A stretch of DNA of 64,000 nucleotides, taken from the NCBI RefSeq assembly GCF_003431325.1, contig NZ_CP010515.1, forward strand, positions 868,001 to 932,000, given 5' to 3'. The position numbers and the translations under genes were made by a program. Below are positions 36,380-45,301 of this stretch, one piece after another. Origin of the DNA: Acidilobus sp. 7A (lineage in GTDB: Archaea > Thermoproteota > Thermoprotei_A > Sulfolobales > Acidilobaceae). Numbering within the stretch: position 1 is the stretch's first letter; each line of letters opens with the position of its first letter. The notes under the pieces were generated by a model that saw only the letters and a program-made list of their open reading frames with translations, was not told the DNA's origin and did not search any database.

Positions 36380-37016
36380 GGGCGGCCTCCCTGAGCCTCC
36401 TCTCGACCTCGCCGAGGCCGACATAGCTTATGATGAGGCCTATGAAGCTGGTTATGACGAGCGGTATGGCTGTCAGTATGCCGCCCGCCTCCAGCAGTGC
36501 GTCGTTGTAATATGAGCCCACCTCGAAGAGGCCGACGCCTATAAGTATGAAACCCACGACGGCTATTATGAAGCTCAGGTCCACTGCTATGAAGCCGCCG
36601 AACATGAAGGTCGCCGCGCCCACCAGGGCAACTATCACGGCAGCTATGATGAGCCAGACCCCCGCGACCCCGGCCCAGCCTCCCTTGCCGGCCGCCTCAA
36701 GGGCCTTGAAGCCCGCGCTGAGCCTCCCAAGGGCCAGAAATGAAACCACCAGCAGCACCGCGGCTATAGCGGCGACGCCTACGGCAGCCCCTAGCGAGGC
36801 AGCTAGCGGCAGGGGAGCAGGCCCCATGTGGACCACATACCTGGTGGCGCCGTTAACACTAACGACTGCCCCCACAGCCGGCCTTGTGGCAAGGAACGCG
36901 CCTATGCCTATCACAATTGATGCAGCGAGCAGGAGCAGCGGCACCACTATTAGCAGCAGGGTACCGCTCCTCAGCTTATCTATGCCCTCAAGCTCGTACT
37001 GGAGCTGGGACGCCAA
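36369..37016 (-). CDS. DUF996-like membrane protein
   Basis: 215 residues, TTG start, five or six hydrophobic helices. The beginning YELEGIDKLRSGTLLLIVVP and the Gly-rich helices with GIGLFEVGSYYND-like segment (GVGLFEVGSYYNDALLEAGG) match the archaeal DUF996 pattern as I recall it. Function unknown. Its 3' end overlaps the racemase gene on the other strand by 11 bp. Confidence 0.7.
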   Translation of the reverse strand: MASQLQYELEGIDKLRSGTLLLIVVPLLLLAASIVIGIGAFLATRPAVGAVVSVNGATRYVVHMGPAPLPLAASLGAAVGVAAIAAVLLVVSFLALGRLSAGFKALEAAGKGGWAGVAGVWLIIAAVIVALVGAATFMFGGFIAVDLSFIIAVVGFILIGVGLFEVGSYYNDALLEAGGILTAIPLVITSFIGLIISYVGLGEVERRLREAAPKA

Positions 37017-37104
37017 AGTCCCTCCTCACAGCTTAACGGGCGTCGCGCGCACTTAAAATTAACGATAAAATAATTAAGCGCTCCTAGGGAAAAGGGTCTC
37101 GGGG

Positions 37105-37641
37105 TCACTGCACTTCTATGCGCCTGACCAGCTGGCACCTCTTGGCAAGCTGGAGGACTGGCACCCCCTTGGGCACCACGAGCTCGTTCACGACCTTTAT
37201 TGACCTAACCTTGGAGTTTATTGTGTCCCAGTCCACGTCGGGCGCGAAGACGAGCCTCTTTATGTTTGAGAACACTATGGGCTTGTCCGCCGCCTGAAGG
37301 TCGGCCTTCGTCACCGTGAGCTCGTCAATGTTGCTTATGAGGTCGAAGTCAGCCACCGCCCCCACAACGGTCTTCATCGCGCTCGCCTGGGCCTCCTTGA
37401 GCTTATCAACTATCCTTGACAGGGCGCTCGACACCCTCTGGCCCACGTCCTTGGTGGCCTCTATGCTGACCAGCAGGTTACTCATGGCCATGTTCATCAG
37501 GTCCCCAACCGTGACGCCTAGGTCCTTGGCGGTCCTGCTAAACCTCTCGTAGAGCTCGGGGTCAAGGCCCCTTATCGTGTACGCCTTCCCCTTCTCCTCG
37601 CCCTCGCCGCCGCTGCCCTCCTGGGAGCTCACACCTGTCAC
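37105..37641 (-). CDS. ribbon-helix-helix regulator with unknown C-terminal domain
   Basis: 178 residues. A Gly/Glu-rich start is followed by a ribbon-helix-helix segment (YTIRGLDPELYERFSRTAKD then GVTVGDLMNMAMSNLL, about 22-58). A helical linker and a C-terminal domain with repeating beta elements (ISNIDELTVTKADLQAADKP, IVFSNIKRLVF, SIKVVNELVVPKG) that looks like stacked short strands come next. The GTG at 37641 lies inside a perfect 23-bp palindrome; GTG 37632 is an alternative start. TATA box CTTATAAG at 37670-37677. Gene plus operator suggest self-repression; targets unknown. Confidence 0.75.
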   Translation of the reverse strand: MTGVSSQEGSGGEGEEKGKAYTIRGLDPELYERFSRTAKDLGVTVGDLMNMAMSNLLVSIEATKDVGQRVSSALSRIVDKLKEAQASAMKTVVGAVADFDLISNIDELTVTKADLQAADKPIVFSNIKRLVFAPDVDWDTINSKVRSIKVVNELVVPKGVPVLQLAKRCQLVRRIEVQ

Positions 37642-37660
37642 CTCTGTATTACAGAGGTGA
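37638..37660. promoter_or_regulatory. perfect 23-bp palindromic operator of the RHH gene
   Basis: Arms TCACCTCTGTA and TACAGAGGTGA around one central T. The centre (37649) lies 21-28 nt downstream of the TATA box, so it covers the expected transcription start and the first start codon. Confidence 0.75.
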
Positions 37661-37857
37661 CAGAGAGGACTTATAAGCTTTGCCTTCTTAATTTTATGCT
37701 AAATATTAATTAAGGTCAGTTAAGCCTTTTAAGTGACTTTCTCTATATAAGAAATGGTGAGTTCGTTGCGCAACCCCGCGCGATAGCCATCACGGGCAGC
37801 GACGAGAGAGTCCTCGGGGCAACCAAGGCGACGCCCTACGTCGGCCTAACAGGCATT

Positions 37858-38007
37858 GTGCTGGGCGCCGACTGCGTCCTAGCGTGGATGATAACTGACG
37901 GCCTCGGCCAGGTCCTGGCCGCCGGCCTAGCTATAGTTGTCCTCACGCTCTTCATAGTAGTTTACGCCATGGCTGTGGCAGCCCGCGGCAGGACGGGCAG
38001 CAACTGA
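37858..38007 (+). CDS. possible small membrane protein
   Basis: From GTG 37858: a 49-residue frame with a hydrophobic core (VLAAGLAIVVLTLFIVVYAM) and a basic tail ending RGRTGSN. Coding-like sequence continues upstream in frame (ITGSDERVLGATKATPYVGL) without a standard start, while ATG 37754 just after TATATAAG reads a different frame and stops quickly. Possibly a frame-broken or unusually started gene. No family recognised. Confidence 0.35.
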   Translation: MLGADCVLAWMITDGLGQVLAAGLAIVVLTLFIVVYAMAVAARGRTGSN

Positions 38008-38228
38008 GCTCTACTTAGTTCCTCCTACCTTTTTAAGCCACTGATGAACCCTTTAACAGGGTTATGCCGACATGGCTGCGCCGCCAGTACCTCGAGGCGT
38101 AGGCTCCCGAGCCTCGGAGGCCCTGCTCCCTGAGCCCCTTGAAGTAGTGCAGCGACCCTTGAAATTTTAAGAAAACTGTATATATTTATATTTTAAAGTT
38201 GAGTGCCTTAACGTTTAGGGGAGGCGGC

Positions 38229-39182
38229 TTGAAGCAGGTAGTAGTTGGAGGCGTCGGCTTCGTCGGGGCTAACCTGGTGGCTGAGCTGAGGAAGAGGCAC
38301 GAGGTGCTCGTCGTAGCTAGGCCCTCCTCAATAAAGAAGAGGCCCAGGATAGCTGAGGACATAAGGAGGATGGGGGCTGATATCCTGTTGCTGGACAGCA
38401 TAACCCCAGAGGCCCTTGCAAGGGTCGGGGGAGACGCCTACCATCACGTGGCCGGCGTGCTCACGGGCAGCAGGGAGGCCTTAGAGGAGGCACACGTCAA
38501 CCTCCTGAGGAGGGTTATATCAGCTGCCTCCCAGGTGAAGGCGAGGGTCGTGTACGTGAGCTCGACGGGCGTCTCCACAGAGATAAGGGGGATGCCCCCC
38601 GGCTCAAAGGTCTCGGAGGAGGAGAGGCACCTCGACCCAGCAACCTTCGTGCACAGGACGCCCTACGAGATCACCAAGGCCGAGGGCGAGAGGCTCCTCC
38701 TCTCAAGCGACGAGGCACTTGGGGGCAGGTGGGCCATACTGAGGCCCTCGGTGATCTTCGGCCCCTGGGGCTACGAGCCGCAGTGGAGGGCCACCCTCTG
38801 GGCTGCTAGGAGGGGCCTGACGCTCTTCACGGGCTCAAGGAACGCCGTCTACGCGGGCGACGTGGCGAGGGTCGCCGAGATGGCCAGCTCCGGCTCCCTT
38901 GACAGGTCCTGGGTCTACGTCAACTGGCCCTTCGAGGTGGACATAGGCGACATAGGCATGGAGATCTGCAGGCAAATGGGCAGGAGGTGCCGCAGGCTCA
39001 GCCTCAGGTGGGCCGCGAGGCTGGCCTACCTGGCCCCCAGCTCGTCGCTCAAGCTGCTGTACAGGACGCTGAAGTACAACTACTTCTACGTGAGCAGAAG
39101 GCTCGAGGGCTTCAGCTACACCTCCCTCCAGGAGGCGGTCTCAAGGTTCCTGGAGTGGGCCTCAGGCGGCACCTCAGCTTAA
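38229..39182 (+). CDS. NAD-dependent sugar epimerase/dehydratase
   Basis: About 317 residues. Short-chain dehydrogenase extended type: VVVGGVGFVGANLVAEL (G-x-x-G-x-x-G), VVYVSSTGVST, and PYEITKAEGERLLL in place of the usual YxxxK. TTG 38229 is chosen because AGGGGAGGCGG precedes it and the Rossmann strand starts at once; TTG 38199 in the same frame would lie within the AT-rich promoter (TATATTTATATTTTAAAG). Acts on nucleotide sugars or sterol-like substrates; exact reaction unknown. It precedes pyrF on the same strand. Confidence 0.85.
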   Translation: MKQVVVGGVGFVGANLVAELRKRHEVLVVARPSSIKKRPRIAEDIRRMGADILLLDSITPEALARVGGDAYHHVAGVLTGSREALEEAHVNLLRRVISAASQVKARVVYVSSTGVSTEIRGMPPGSKVSEEERHLDPATFVHRTPYEITKAEGERLLLSSDEALGGRWAILRPSVIFGPWGYEPQWRATLWAARRGLTLFTGSRNAVYAGDVARVAEMASSGSLDRSWVYVNWPFEVDIGDIGMEICRQMGRRCRRLSLRWAARLAYLAPSSSLKLLYRTLKYNYFYVSRRLEGFSYTSLQEAVSRFLEWASGGTSA

Positions 39183-39213
39183 AACGCCGAGGCGACCCAT
39201 CCCAGGGGGCTTT

Positions 39214-39903
39214 ATGGCTGGAAGTCCCATAATATTGGCTATAGACGGCCCCCTGTCGGGCTCGTGCGAGGCAGCGGCCAGGCTCCCGTTGCAGCTTGAT
39301 GACATAGTGAGCGGCGCCAAGGTGGGGGTGCCGTTCCTGCTCAGGTGCGGCGTGGGCTCCCTGGCAGCCATGAGGTCGAGCTACGGGGGCTTGATTGTGG
39401 CTGACCTTAAGCTTGCCGACGTGGGGGACGTGATGCTAAGCACGGTCTCAGCCGTGAAGGACTTTGTTGATGCTGTCATAGCGCACTCCTTCATAGGCTA
39501 CTCAGGCGCCCTGGACGAGCTCTCGGAGGGGCTCAGGGGGTGGGGCCTGAAGCTGGTCCTCGTGGCCTCCATGAGTCACCCCGGCTCGCAGGAGGTCTAC
39601 GACGGCAGCCTGGGGCAGCTGCTGAAGGTCATATCAAAGGCTAGGCCGTGGGGGGTGGTAGCCCCGGCGACGAGGCCTAACGTTATATCAGCCGTGAGGG
39701 CCGCCCTAGGCAGCGAGGTCAAGGTGCTCTCCCCGGGCGTGGGGACCCAGGGGGCCAGGCCGGGGGACGCCCTCTGCGCCGGGGCAGACTACGAGATAGT
39801 CGGGAGGAGCATAACGTCAGGCCCTGACCCCAGGGCTGCGGCTGAGGAGGTTGCCAGGCAGCAGGCAGAGGCCCTGAGGGTGTGCCGCCGTGGGATGGCT
39901 TGA
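39214..39903 (+). CDS. pyrF: orotidine 5'-phosphate decarboxylase
   Basis: 229 residues, archaeal size. ILAIDGPLS, catalytic array VADLKLADVGD (D-x-K-x-x-x-D, about 60-68), ASMSHPGS loop, SPGVGTQGARPGDAL and IVGRSITSG phosphate-binding motifs. Last step of UMP synthesis. Its end overlaps the pyrE start by 14 bp. ATG start. Confidence 0.95.
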   Translation: MAGSPIILAIDGPLSGSCEAAARLPLQLDDIVSGAKVGVPFLLRCGVGSLAAMRSSYGGLIVADLKLADVGDVMLSTVSAVKDFVDAVIAHSFIGYSGALDELSEGLRGWGLKLVLVASMSHPGSQEVYDGSLGQLLKVISKARPWGVVAPATRPNVISAVRAALGSEVKVLSPGVGTQGARPGDALCAGADYEIVGRSITSGPDPRAAAEEVARQQAEALRVCRRGMA

Positions 39904-40489
39904 GGGGGAGCTCATAAGGTCGGGGGCCGTGCTCTTCGGCGAGTTCAGGCTGACCTCAGGCGGAGTGAGCCACGTCTACGTCGACATGAGGAAGGTCATA
40001 GGGGACCCCAGGCTCTTCAGGCTGATATCCCTTGAGCTCTCCCACAGGCTCCTTGATATTGGCTGCGGCGACTGCGTCGCAGTGGGCGTGGCCACCGGAG
40101 GGGTCCCATGGGCGTCAGCCATAGCCCTTGAGCTCGGCCTTCCCCTGGCGTACGCCCGCCACCCCAAGGGGCACGGCACTGAGAGGGACCTTGAGGGGGC
40201 CGAAGTCTCAAGTAGAGGGGCCGTGGTCATAGACGACGTTGCCACGACCGGGGGCAGCCTGGCCTTCGCTGCGAAGGTGGCCAAGTCGCACGGGGCCAGG
40301 GAGGTCATAGCTGAGGTCATAGTTGACAGGGGCCAGGGGGCGAGGGAGGCCCTTGAGCAGATGGGCGTCAGGCTGCTGTCACTCACCACGCTCAGGGATA
40401 TACTCAGCGAGGCGCTGAGGCTGAAAGTCATAGACGAGGCCCGCCTGAGGTCAATAGAGGAGGAGCTGTGGGGCCAGGCTAGGCCCTAG
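39890..40489 (+). CDS. pyrE: orotate phosphoribosyltransferase
   Basis: 199 residues, GTG start. LFGEFRLTSGGVSHVYVDMR orotate site, PRPP-binding VVIDDVATTGGS (about 112-123), and KGHGTERDLEGA flexible loop. Converts orotate and PRPP to OMP, the substrate of PyrF. Overlaps pyrF upstream and the 3' end of the convergent pyrC by 11 bp. Confidence 0.95.
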   Translation: MGWLEGELIRSGAVLFGEFRLTSGGVSHVYVDMRKVIGDPRLFRLISLELSHRLLDIGCGDCVAVGVATGGVPWASAIALELGLPLAYARHPKGHGTERDLEGAEVSSRGAVVIDDVATTGGSLAFAAKVAKSHGAREVIAEVIVDRGQGAREALEQMGVRLLSLTTLRDILSEALRLKVIDEARLRSIEEELWGQARP

Positions 40490-41732
40490 ACGGCATGCCC
40501 CCCTCAAAGGGGTTTATAGTCTTAGGCCTGCCCAGTACCTCCATGTCCTCCGCGACCAGCCTTCCGCCTACTACCACGGCCTTTGGCGCGGCGTAGAGGT
40601 CGCCCATGAAGTAGTGCCAGTAGGGGGCCTTGCTGTAGGTGCCCGCGAACCTCCGAGGCCGCTCTTCAACCACAACGAGGTTGGCCCTGTGGCCTGGCTC
40701 CAGGAGGCCGTAGAGGTTGCCGAGGCCGAGCACCCTAGCTGGCCCCGTCGTTAAGAGCCGGAGGAACTCGCCCCTGCCCATCGCCCCTGAGCTCACGAGC
40801 CTGTAGAGTGCCCAGGGCCACAGGCCGAGCCACGGTATGCCCGCCGGGCAGTGGGGCCACGACGACTTCTCCTGCGGGGAGTGAGGGGCGTGGTCGCTGG
40901 CCAGCGCGTCGACCTGGCCCTCCACCACAGCCTTAAGCATGAGGGACCTGGTGACCTCGTCCCTGAGGGGCGGGTTGACCCTGAAGTGACAGCCGCCCAG
41001 CAGGTGGCTGTAGAGCAGGTAGTGCGGCGTGGTGTCAGTCGTGAGCCCCATCGACTTTGCCAGCCTGAGGGTGCCCGGGCAGGAGACGTGGGTTATGTGA
41101 ACCCTGGCCCTGGCTGAGGCCACGTAGTAGAGGCTCGCCCCCTCGGCCCAGCAGCCCCTCAGCTCGTCCCTCTCGTAGTTCTCCTCCGCCCACGCCCTCT
41201 CGGCCTCGGGGAGCTCCGGGTGAAGTACGACCAGGAGGTCCCTCATGTTTAGGATGACTTCGACGCTCCCCCACCTGCTGGCGAGGTCCTCGGGGAACAC
41301 TTTGAAGCCGGCTATAGGCATTGAGGCCAGCCGCCCCACGAGCTCAGGGGAGTCGGGCACGCCGGCGTAGACGGCGTGGTCAACGTATGAGGCGCCCCTG
41401 AGCGCCTCAAGCTTAGCCCTAAGTGCCTCTGGCGTCGAGAGCCTGGGCCTCGTGTTAGGCATGTCAGTCACGAGGGTTACGCCTGATGCCAGGGCCGCCA
41501 TGGTGCCGCTTGCCTCGTCCTCCTTGTAGGAGAGCTCGAGTCCCCTGAGGTGCACGTGCAGGTCTATGAGCCCTGGGGCTACGTAGAGGCCGTCGCCGTG
41601 GTAGCTGTGCACCTCCTCGCCCCTGGGCCCGGAGCTTATGGACTCTATGATGCCGTTACTGACGTTGACGCAGCCCTCCCCCAGAGGCCCCCTGGCGTCG
41701 TAAAGCCTGCCGCAGAAGGAGGCGTCGGCCAT
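40479..41732 (-). CDS. pyrC: dihydroorotase
   Basis: 417 residues. GLIDLHVHLRG (metal His pair, about 55-63), VTDMPNTRP, GFKVFPED in place of the usual carboxylated-Lys context, ITHVSCPGTLRLAK, TTDTTPHYLL, SDHAPHSPQEK (metal Asp, about 280). Closes carbamoyl aspartate to dihydroorotate. ATG overlaps the pyrI stop (TGATG). Third gene of the minus-strand pyrB-pyrI-pyrC operon. Confidence 0.93.
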   Translation of the reverse strand: MADASFCGRLYDARGPLGEGCVNVSNGIIESISSGPRGEEVHSYHGDGLYVAPGLIDLHVHLRGLELSYKEDEASGTMAALASGVTLVTDMPNTRPRLSTPEALRAKLEALRGASYVDHAVYAGVPDSPELVGRLASMPIAGFKVFPEDLASRWGSVEVILNMRDLLVVLHPELPEAERAWAEENYERDELRGCWAEGASLYYVASARARVHITHVSCPGTLRLAKSMGLTTDTTPHYLLYSHLLGGCHFRVNPPLRDEVTRSLMLKAVVEGQVDALASDHAPHSPQEKSSWPHCPAGIPWLGLWPWALYRLVSSGAMGRGEFLRLLTTGPARVLGLGNLYGLLEPGHRANLVVVEERPRRFAGTYSKAPYWHYFMGDLYAAPKAVVVGGRLVAEDMEVLGRPKTINPFEGGMPSRA

Positions 41733-42229
41733 CAGCTACCTCCCACCAGCTGAGATATCACCTCGCGCTCCCCGAGCTCGGTGCCGCAGTAGTAGCACCT
41801 CAGCCTCAGGGGGGAGCTGCTGATTACCTCAAACCTGCTGACGACGGGCTCGCCCGACTTACGCGATATGCACGTTGGGTTAGGGCACCTCAGCACGCCC
41901 TCTATGACCTTCGGCACCTCGACCCTCCTCTTCTCCACGACATTGTAGTCCCTCACTATGTTCACCGTGGCCTCCGGGGCGACAAGGGAGACCTTCATTA
42001 TGTCCTCCATCCTCGGGTAGTAGCCCTCGAGCTTCACTATGTCCTTGACCTTCATCCTGGCGCTGTCTACGTTCATTACCACTGCCACCCTGAAGCCCTC
42101 AGAGCCTGTGACGCCCAGTATCCTGAGCACAACAAGGGCCCTGCCCGCGGGTATGTGGTCGATGACAGTGCCGTCCCTTATCTTGCTCACGAGCAGCTTC
42201 CTCCCCTCGCCGCCTGTCCCCTGGCTCAT
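41732..42229 (-). CDS. pyrI: aspartate carbamoyltransferase regulatory chain
   Basis: 165 residues, slightly long at the N-terminus. VSKIRDGTVIDHIPAGRAL allosteric nucleotide domain, then the zinc domain with RCPNPTCISRK and LRCYYCGTEL (four Cys). Binds nucleotides and the PyrB trimers. Lies 30 bp after pyrB and overlaps pyrC. Confidence 0.95.
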   Translation of the reverse strand: MSQGTGGEGRKLLVSKIRDGTVIDHIPAGRALVVLRILGVTGSEGFRVAVVMNVDSARMKVKDIVKLEGYYPRMEDIMKVSLVAPEATVNIVRDYNVVEKRRVEVPKVIEGVLRCPNPTCISRKSGEPVVSRFEVISSSPLRLRCYYCGTELGEREVISQLVGGS

Positions 42230-42250
42230 GCCCCATCACCTTGTTGGAGG

Positions 42251-42272
42251 CTTCGCCCTTTAGGGCGGGGAG
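42251..42272 (+). repeat. TnpB-type end hairpin at the pyrB 3' end
   Basis: CTTCGCCCTT TAGGGCGGGGAG: arms CGCCCT/AGGGCG. It overlaps the pyrB stop codon and belongs to the four-member hairpin family (13505, 19600, 46438). It could also act in transcript ending between pyrB and pyrI. Confidence 0.45.
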
Positions 42273-43210
42273 CCGTCAGCTCCAAGCACAAGGGAGAGGA
42301 GGGCCATCCTGAGCGGCACCCCCAGCCTCGCCTGAGTGAAGTAGGCCTGGAACTCAGTGTTGTCAACGTCGGGCGTGAGCTCATCAACCCTGGGCAGCGG
42401 GTGGAGCACCTTAGCCCCCCTCCTGGCGTAGGCCTCGAGGAGCCTCCTGGTGACCCTGTAGCTCCCCCTAACCTTCTCATACTCCTGCAGGTCCGGGAAC
42501 CTCTCCCTCTGTATCCTCGTCACGTATATCACGTCCGCCCTCGAGAGTCCCTCCTCGAGGGGCACCTCAATAAGCTTGAGGCCCCTCGACTCAACGTCCT
42601 CCCTCACCTCGTCCCTCAGCCTCAGCTGGGGCGGCGACGAGAGCATGACGGAGGCGGGCCTGAACGCAGTGAGCATCCTGAGCAGGCTGGCGACCGTCCT
42701 CGCGTACCTGAGGTCGCCGAGCAGGAGGAAGTTCAGGCCGTCAACAGAGCCGAAGAGGGTCCTCACTGTGTAGAGGTCAAGCATGGCCTGCGTGGGGTGG
42801 TGCTGGCTCCCGTCGCCCCCGTTTATCACTGGGGCCTGGGCGACCTCAGCTGCCAGCATTGCGGCCCCCTCGTACTTGTGTCTGACAACTATCAGGTCCG
42901 AGTAGCCGTCCAGCATCCTTATGGTGTCAACGAAGCTCTCGCCCTTTGCGACGCTGGTGCCCTCCTCCGCCGAGAACCCTATGACGTCAGCCCCCAGCCT
43001 CTTGGCGGCCGCCTCAAAGCTCAGCCTTGTCCTAGTTGATGGCTCAAAGAATGCGGTGGCCACTATTCTGCCATCGAGCCTCCTCTTGACTGAGCCCGCG
43101 GAGAGCTCCTTCCTCATCTCATCAGCCCTCTCAAAGAGAGCCTCCAGGTCCTCCCTGGAGAACTCCCTCGGATCTATTACGTCTCGACCGCGCCAGGGCA
43201 AAATGCCCAC
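42260..43210 (-). CDS. pyrB: aspartate carbamoyltransferase catalytic chain
   Basis: 316 residues, GTG start. [12 protein letters not shown] carbamoyl-phosphate motif (about 55-62), [17 protein letters not shown] (about 130), [24 protein letters not shown] (about 265). Catalyses the first committed step of pyrimidine synthesis. The last codons read SPP-stop within the hairpin at 42251-42272. Confidence 0.96.
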   Translation of the reverse strand: MGILPWRGRDVIDPREFSREDLEALFERADEMRKELSAGSVKRRLDGRIVATAFFEPSTRTRLSFEAAAKRLGADVIGFSAEEGTSVAKGESFVDTIRMLDGYSDLIVVRHKYEGAAMLAAEVAQAPVINGGDGSQHHPTQAMLDLYTVRTLFGSVDGLNFLLLGDLRYARTVASLLRMLTAFRPASVMLSSPPQLRLRDEVREDVESRGLKLIEVPLEEGLSRADVIYVTRIQRERFPDLQEYEKVRGSYRVTRRLLEAYARRGAKVLHPLPRVDELTPDVDNTEFQAYFTQARLGVPLRMALLSLVLGADGSPP

Positions 43211-43452
43211 CTCAGCTTTGCCTGGCCTCCCTTTTAACCTGTTCTGGGCCTCCTGCCGCGCCGTTGGGCTCCAGGGGCCCCATTACCCACCTGACACAGT
43301 GGAGGCGGCCGAGGGCCAAGCCCCTGCGCTCTACAATGAGTAAAGGTAAGGTGACTGAAGTTATGGTATAGGGGCAAAAGGTTGCCGAGGCATACCAGGG
43401 GCTTGAGAGGGCCAGGGCGCCTGGCCTTGACGCGCCCTCCAGCAGGCCTAGC

Positions 43453-43476
43453 GTAAACCGGGGAGTTAACACGGCG
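43453..43476. repeat. 24-nt exact repeat, copy 1
   Basis: The word starting GTAAACCGGGGAGTTAAC and ending ACGGCG is identical at 48797-48820; a shortened inverted relative is at 58708. It lies 17 bp past the stop of the CBS gene on the minus strand. The surrounding gap 43211-43493 holds no supportable gene. Confidence 0.7.
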
Positions 43477-43493
43477 ACGCGCAGGACCGCCGC

Positions 43494-43922
43494 TCAGCCG
43501 ACCTGCGACCTGAGGACGTAGACGAGCGTTATGTAGTGGGGCGCAAGCCTGATTATGTCCCTCTTGGAGACCACGCCAACGGGCCTCATGTTCTCCCTTG
43601 AGAGCACGGGGAGGTGACCTATGGTGTGGCTGCCCATGAGCTCAGCGGCCTCCTTAACGGTGTAGTCCTCAAAGACGAAGTAGGGGTTCCTTGTCATTAT
43701 GTTGCCTATGGGCACGCTGCGCGGGAGCCCCCTTGCAACCACCTCCCTCACTATGTCCGTCTTGGTGACTATCCCCATGAGGCTGCCGCTGTCGTCAACA
43801 ACTAGGAGGGAGCCGACGCCCCTGTCTATCATTAGCTGGGCGGCATCGTTCACAGGGGTTATTGGAGTCACCGTTATGGGGGGAGAGTGCATTATGTCCC
43901 TGACAAGGGGCTCAGCCGTCAT
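43494..43922 (-). CDS. CBS-pair domain protein
   Basis: About 142 residues from ATG 43922, which follows GGTGAG and a TATA-like CTTTTAAC at about 43957. Two CBS domains fill the protein: RDIMHSPPITVTPITPVNDA to GIVTKTDIVREVV, and NIMTRNPYFVFEDYTVKEAA to GVVSKRDIIRL. Such pairs bind adenosine nucleotides and regulate partner enzymes or channels; the partner is not evident here. Confidence 0.88.
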   Translation of the reverse strand: MTAEPLVRDIMHSPPITVTPITPVNDAAQLMIDRGVGSLLVVDDSGSLMGIVTKTDIVREVVARGLPRSVPIGNIMTRNPYFVFEDYTVKEAAELMGSHTIGHLPVLSRENMRPVGVVSKRDIIRLAPHYITLVYVLRSQVG

Positions 43923-44038
43923 AAGCTCACCGGGACTCTTGAGGCCCGGCAAGTTAAAAGCGCTCCTCCCTGCGCGCCGCAGCGGGCAGGGGCTAAGCGA
44001 TTTTACTCGCCAGGCCTGGGCAGGCGCTAGGAACTAGC

Positions 44039-45301
44039 TTGAGCCGCTGGGCCTCCCTGCTAGGAGTCCTCATACCCTTCATGCTGTCGGCCTACGCTGT
44101 CTTCTCAATATCCCTAGCCGCTGACCAGCTCTCGGCCTCCCTCAGGGTCCCCAAGGCCCTTGTGCTGGTCGCCATACCGGTGGACTTCATAGGAGGGGCG
44201 ATAGGCGGCGTCGCAATTGGCTACCTGGCTGACAGGGCCGGCAGGAGGGCGGCGCTCTACGTCGCGGAGGCCGTGTTCAGCGTCGCCGTTGCCCTGGCCT
44301 CCCAGCTCAGGGGCCTTGCCCAGCTCTACGCCGCCTGGTTCTTCGTCGGCTTCGGCGTCAACGCCCAGAACGGGGTCTCATACCCAGTGGTGGTGGAGCT
44401 GCTGAGGAGCTCAAGGGGGCTAGTGGGGGGCATCATGCAGGGCCTCTACTTCATAGGCTTCTTCCTGGACGCGCTCACCTTCCAGCTCGTGCCCCACTGG
44501 AGGACCTACTTCCTGGTGGTTGGCCTTGTTAGTCTCATCCTCACCGTGGCGCTTAACTCCCTGGTAGCTGAGACGGCCGCGAGAAGCTACAGGGGCCTCG
44601 GCCTCAGGGCCTTCGACAGGAGGCTGGCGCTGCTCACAGCTGGCCTCTCCGCGATATCCGTTGGGGCCTTCATGTTCACAATACCGCTGCTCTCAGTGGT
44701 GCCCTCATTCATAACGTCAATGGGGCTCAGCAGGTCGTGGGTTGAGCCGCTCTCAATAGTTGGCTTCATTGGCTTTATTGTTGCGGGCTGGGCCTCCGAC
44801 GTAGCCGGCAGGCTGAAGACCGCCCTGGCGTTCATAGCGGTTAGCCTCGCGTCCGCGGCCGCCCTCGTGGCCCTTGCAAGGGGCTACGCCGGCCTAGCTG
44901 CACTCTCCCTCATGTTCTTCGCCTCCGGCTACTTCTCCTTCCTAGGGGTGTGGGCGAGTGAGACATACCCTGCAGAGCTCAGGGCCACCGGCACCAACGT
45001 TGTCTTCCTGGTGGCAAGGGTCGTCGGGGGCTTCTCAACTGCGATAGCCGCCTTCATATACCCCCCTTCGCTCAGGGTCGGCACAGCCCTCACGGGCATA
45101 ATTGCAGGGGCAATAGCGCTGGCGGGCGCGGCCGCATTTTACCTTGCAGCTAGGCCTGCGCCTGCCGCCCGCCCCCTCGCTGACGCCCTGGACGAGGAGC
45201 CTGGCCTCGCTGACGATCCTCCTTATGTTGACCCAGTGTCCTCCCTCCCAGTAGACGTGGCCGCACCTCGTGCAGACGTAGAACTTGTCATACTTGGCTA
45301 G
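44039..45301 (+). CDS. major facilitator superfamily transporter
   Basis: 420 residues, TTG start, twelve predicted membrane helices. MFS signatures GYLADRAGRRAALYVAE between helices 2 and 3 and GWASDVAGRLKTAL between 8 and 9; WASETYPAELRATGTN resembles sugar/organic-acid porters. The membrane part ends near 45160; the last 40 residues are antisense to the conserved zinc domain of the convergent gene, with no earlier stop. Substrate unknown. Confidence 0.85.
   Translation: MSRWASLLGVLIPFMLSAYAVFSISLAADQLSASLRVPKALVLVAIPVDFIGGAIGGVAIGYLADRAGRRAALYVAEAVFSVAVALASQLRGLAQLYAAWFFVGFGVNAQNGVSYPVVVELLRSSRGLVGGIMQGLYFIGFFLDALTFQLVPHWRTYFLVVGLVSLILTVALNSLVAETAARSYRGLGLRAFDRRLALLTAGLSAISVGAFMFTIPLLSVVPSFITSMGLSRSWVEPLSIVGFIGFIVAGWASDVAGRLKTALAFIAVSLASAAALVALARGYAGLAALSLMFFASGYFSFLGVWASETYPAELRATGTNVVFLVARVVGGFSTAIAAFIYPPSLRVGTALTGIIAGAIALAGAAAFYLAARPAPAARPLADALDEEPGLADDPPYVDPVSSLPVDVAAPRADVELVILG

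Noticed and set aside
42155-43039. 294-codon plus-strand frame
   Set aside because: Antisense of pyrI and pyrB; no motif and Pro/His/Arg-rich composition.
43212-43472. 86-codon minus-strand frame between pyrB and the CBS gene
   Set aside because: No domain, no promoter-like sequence, and it ends within the 24-nt repeat; not supportable as a gene.
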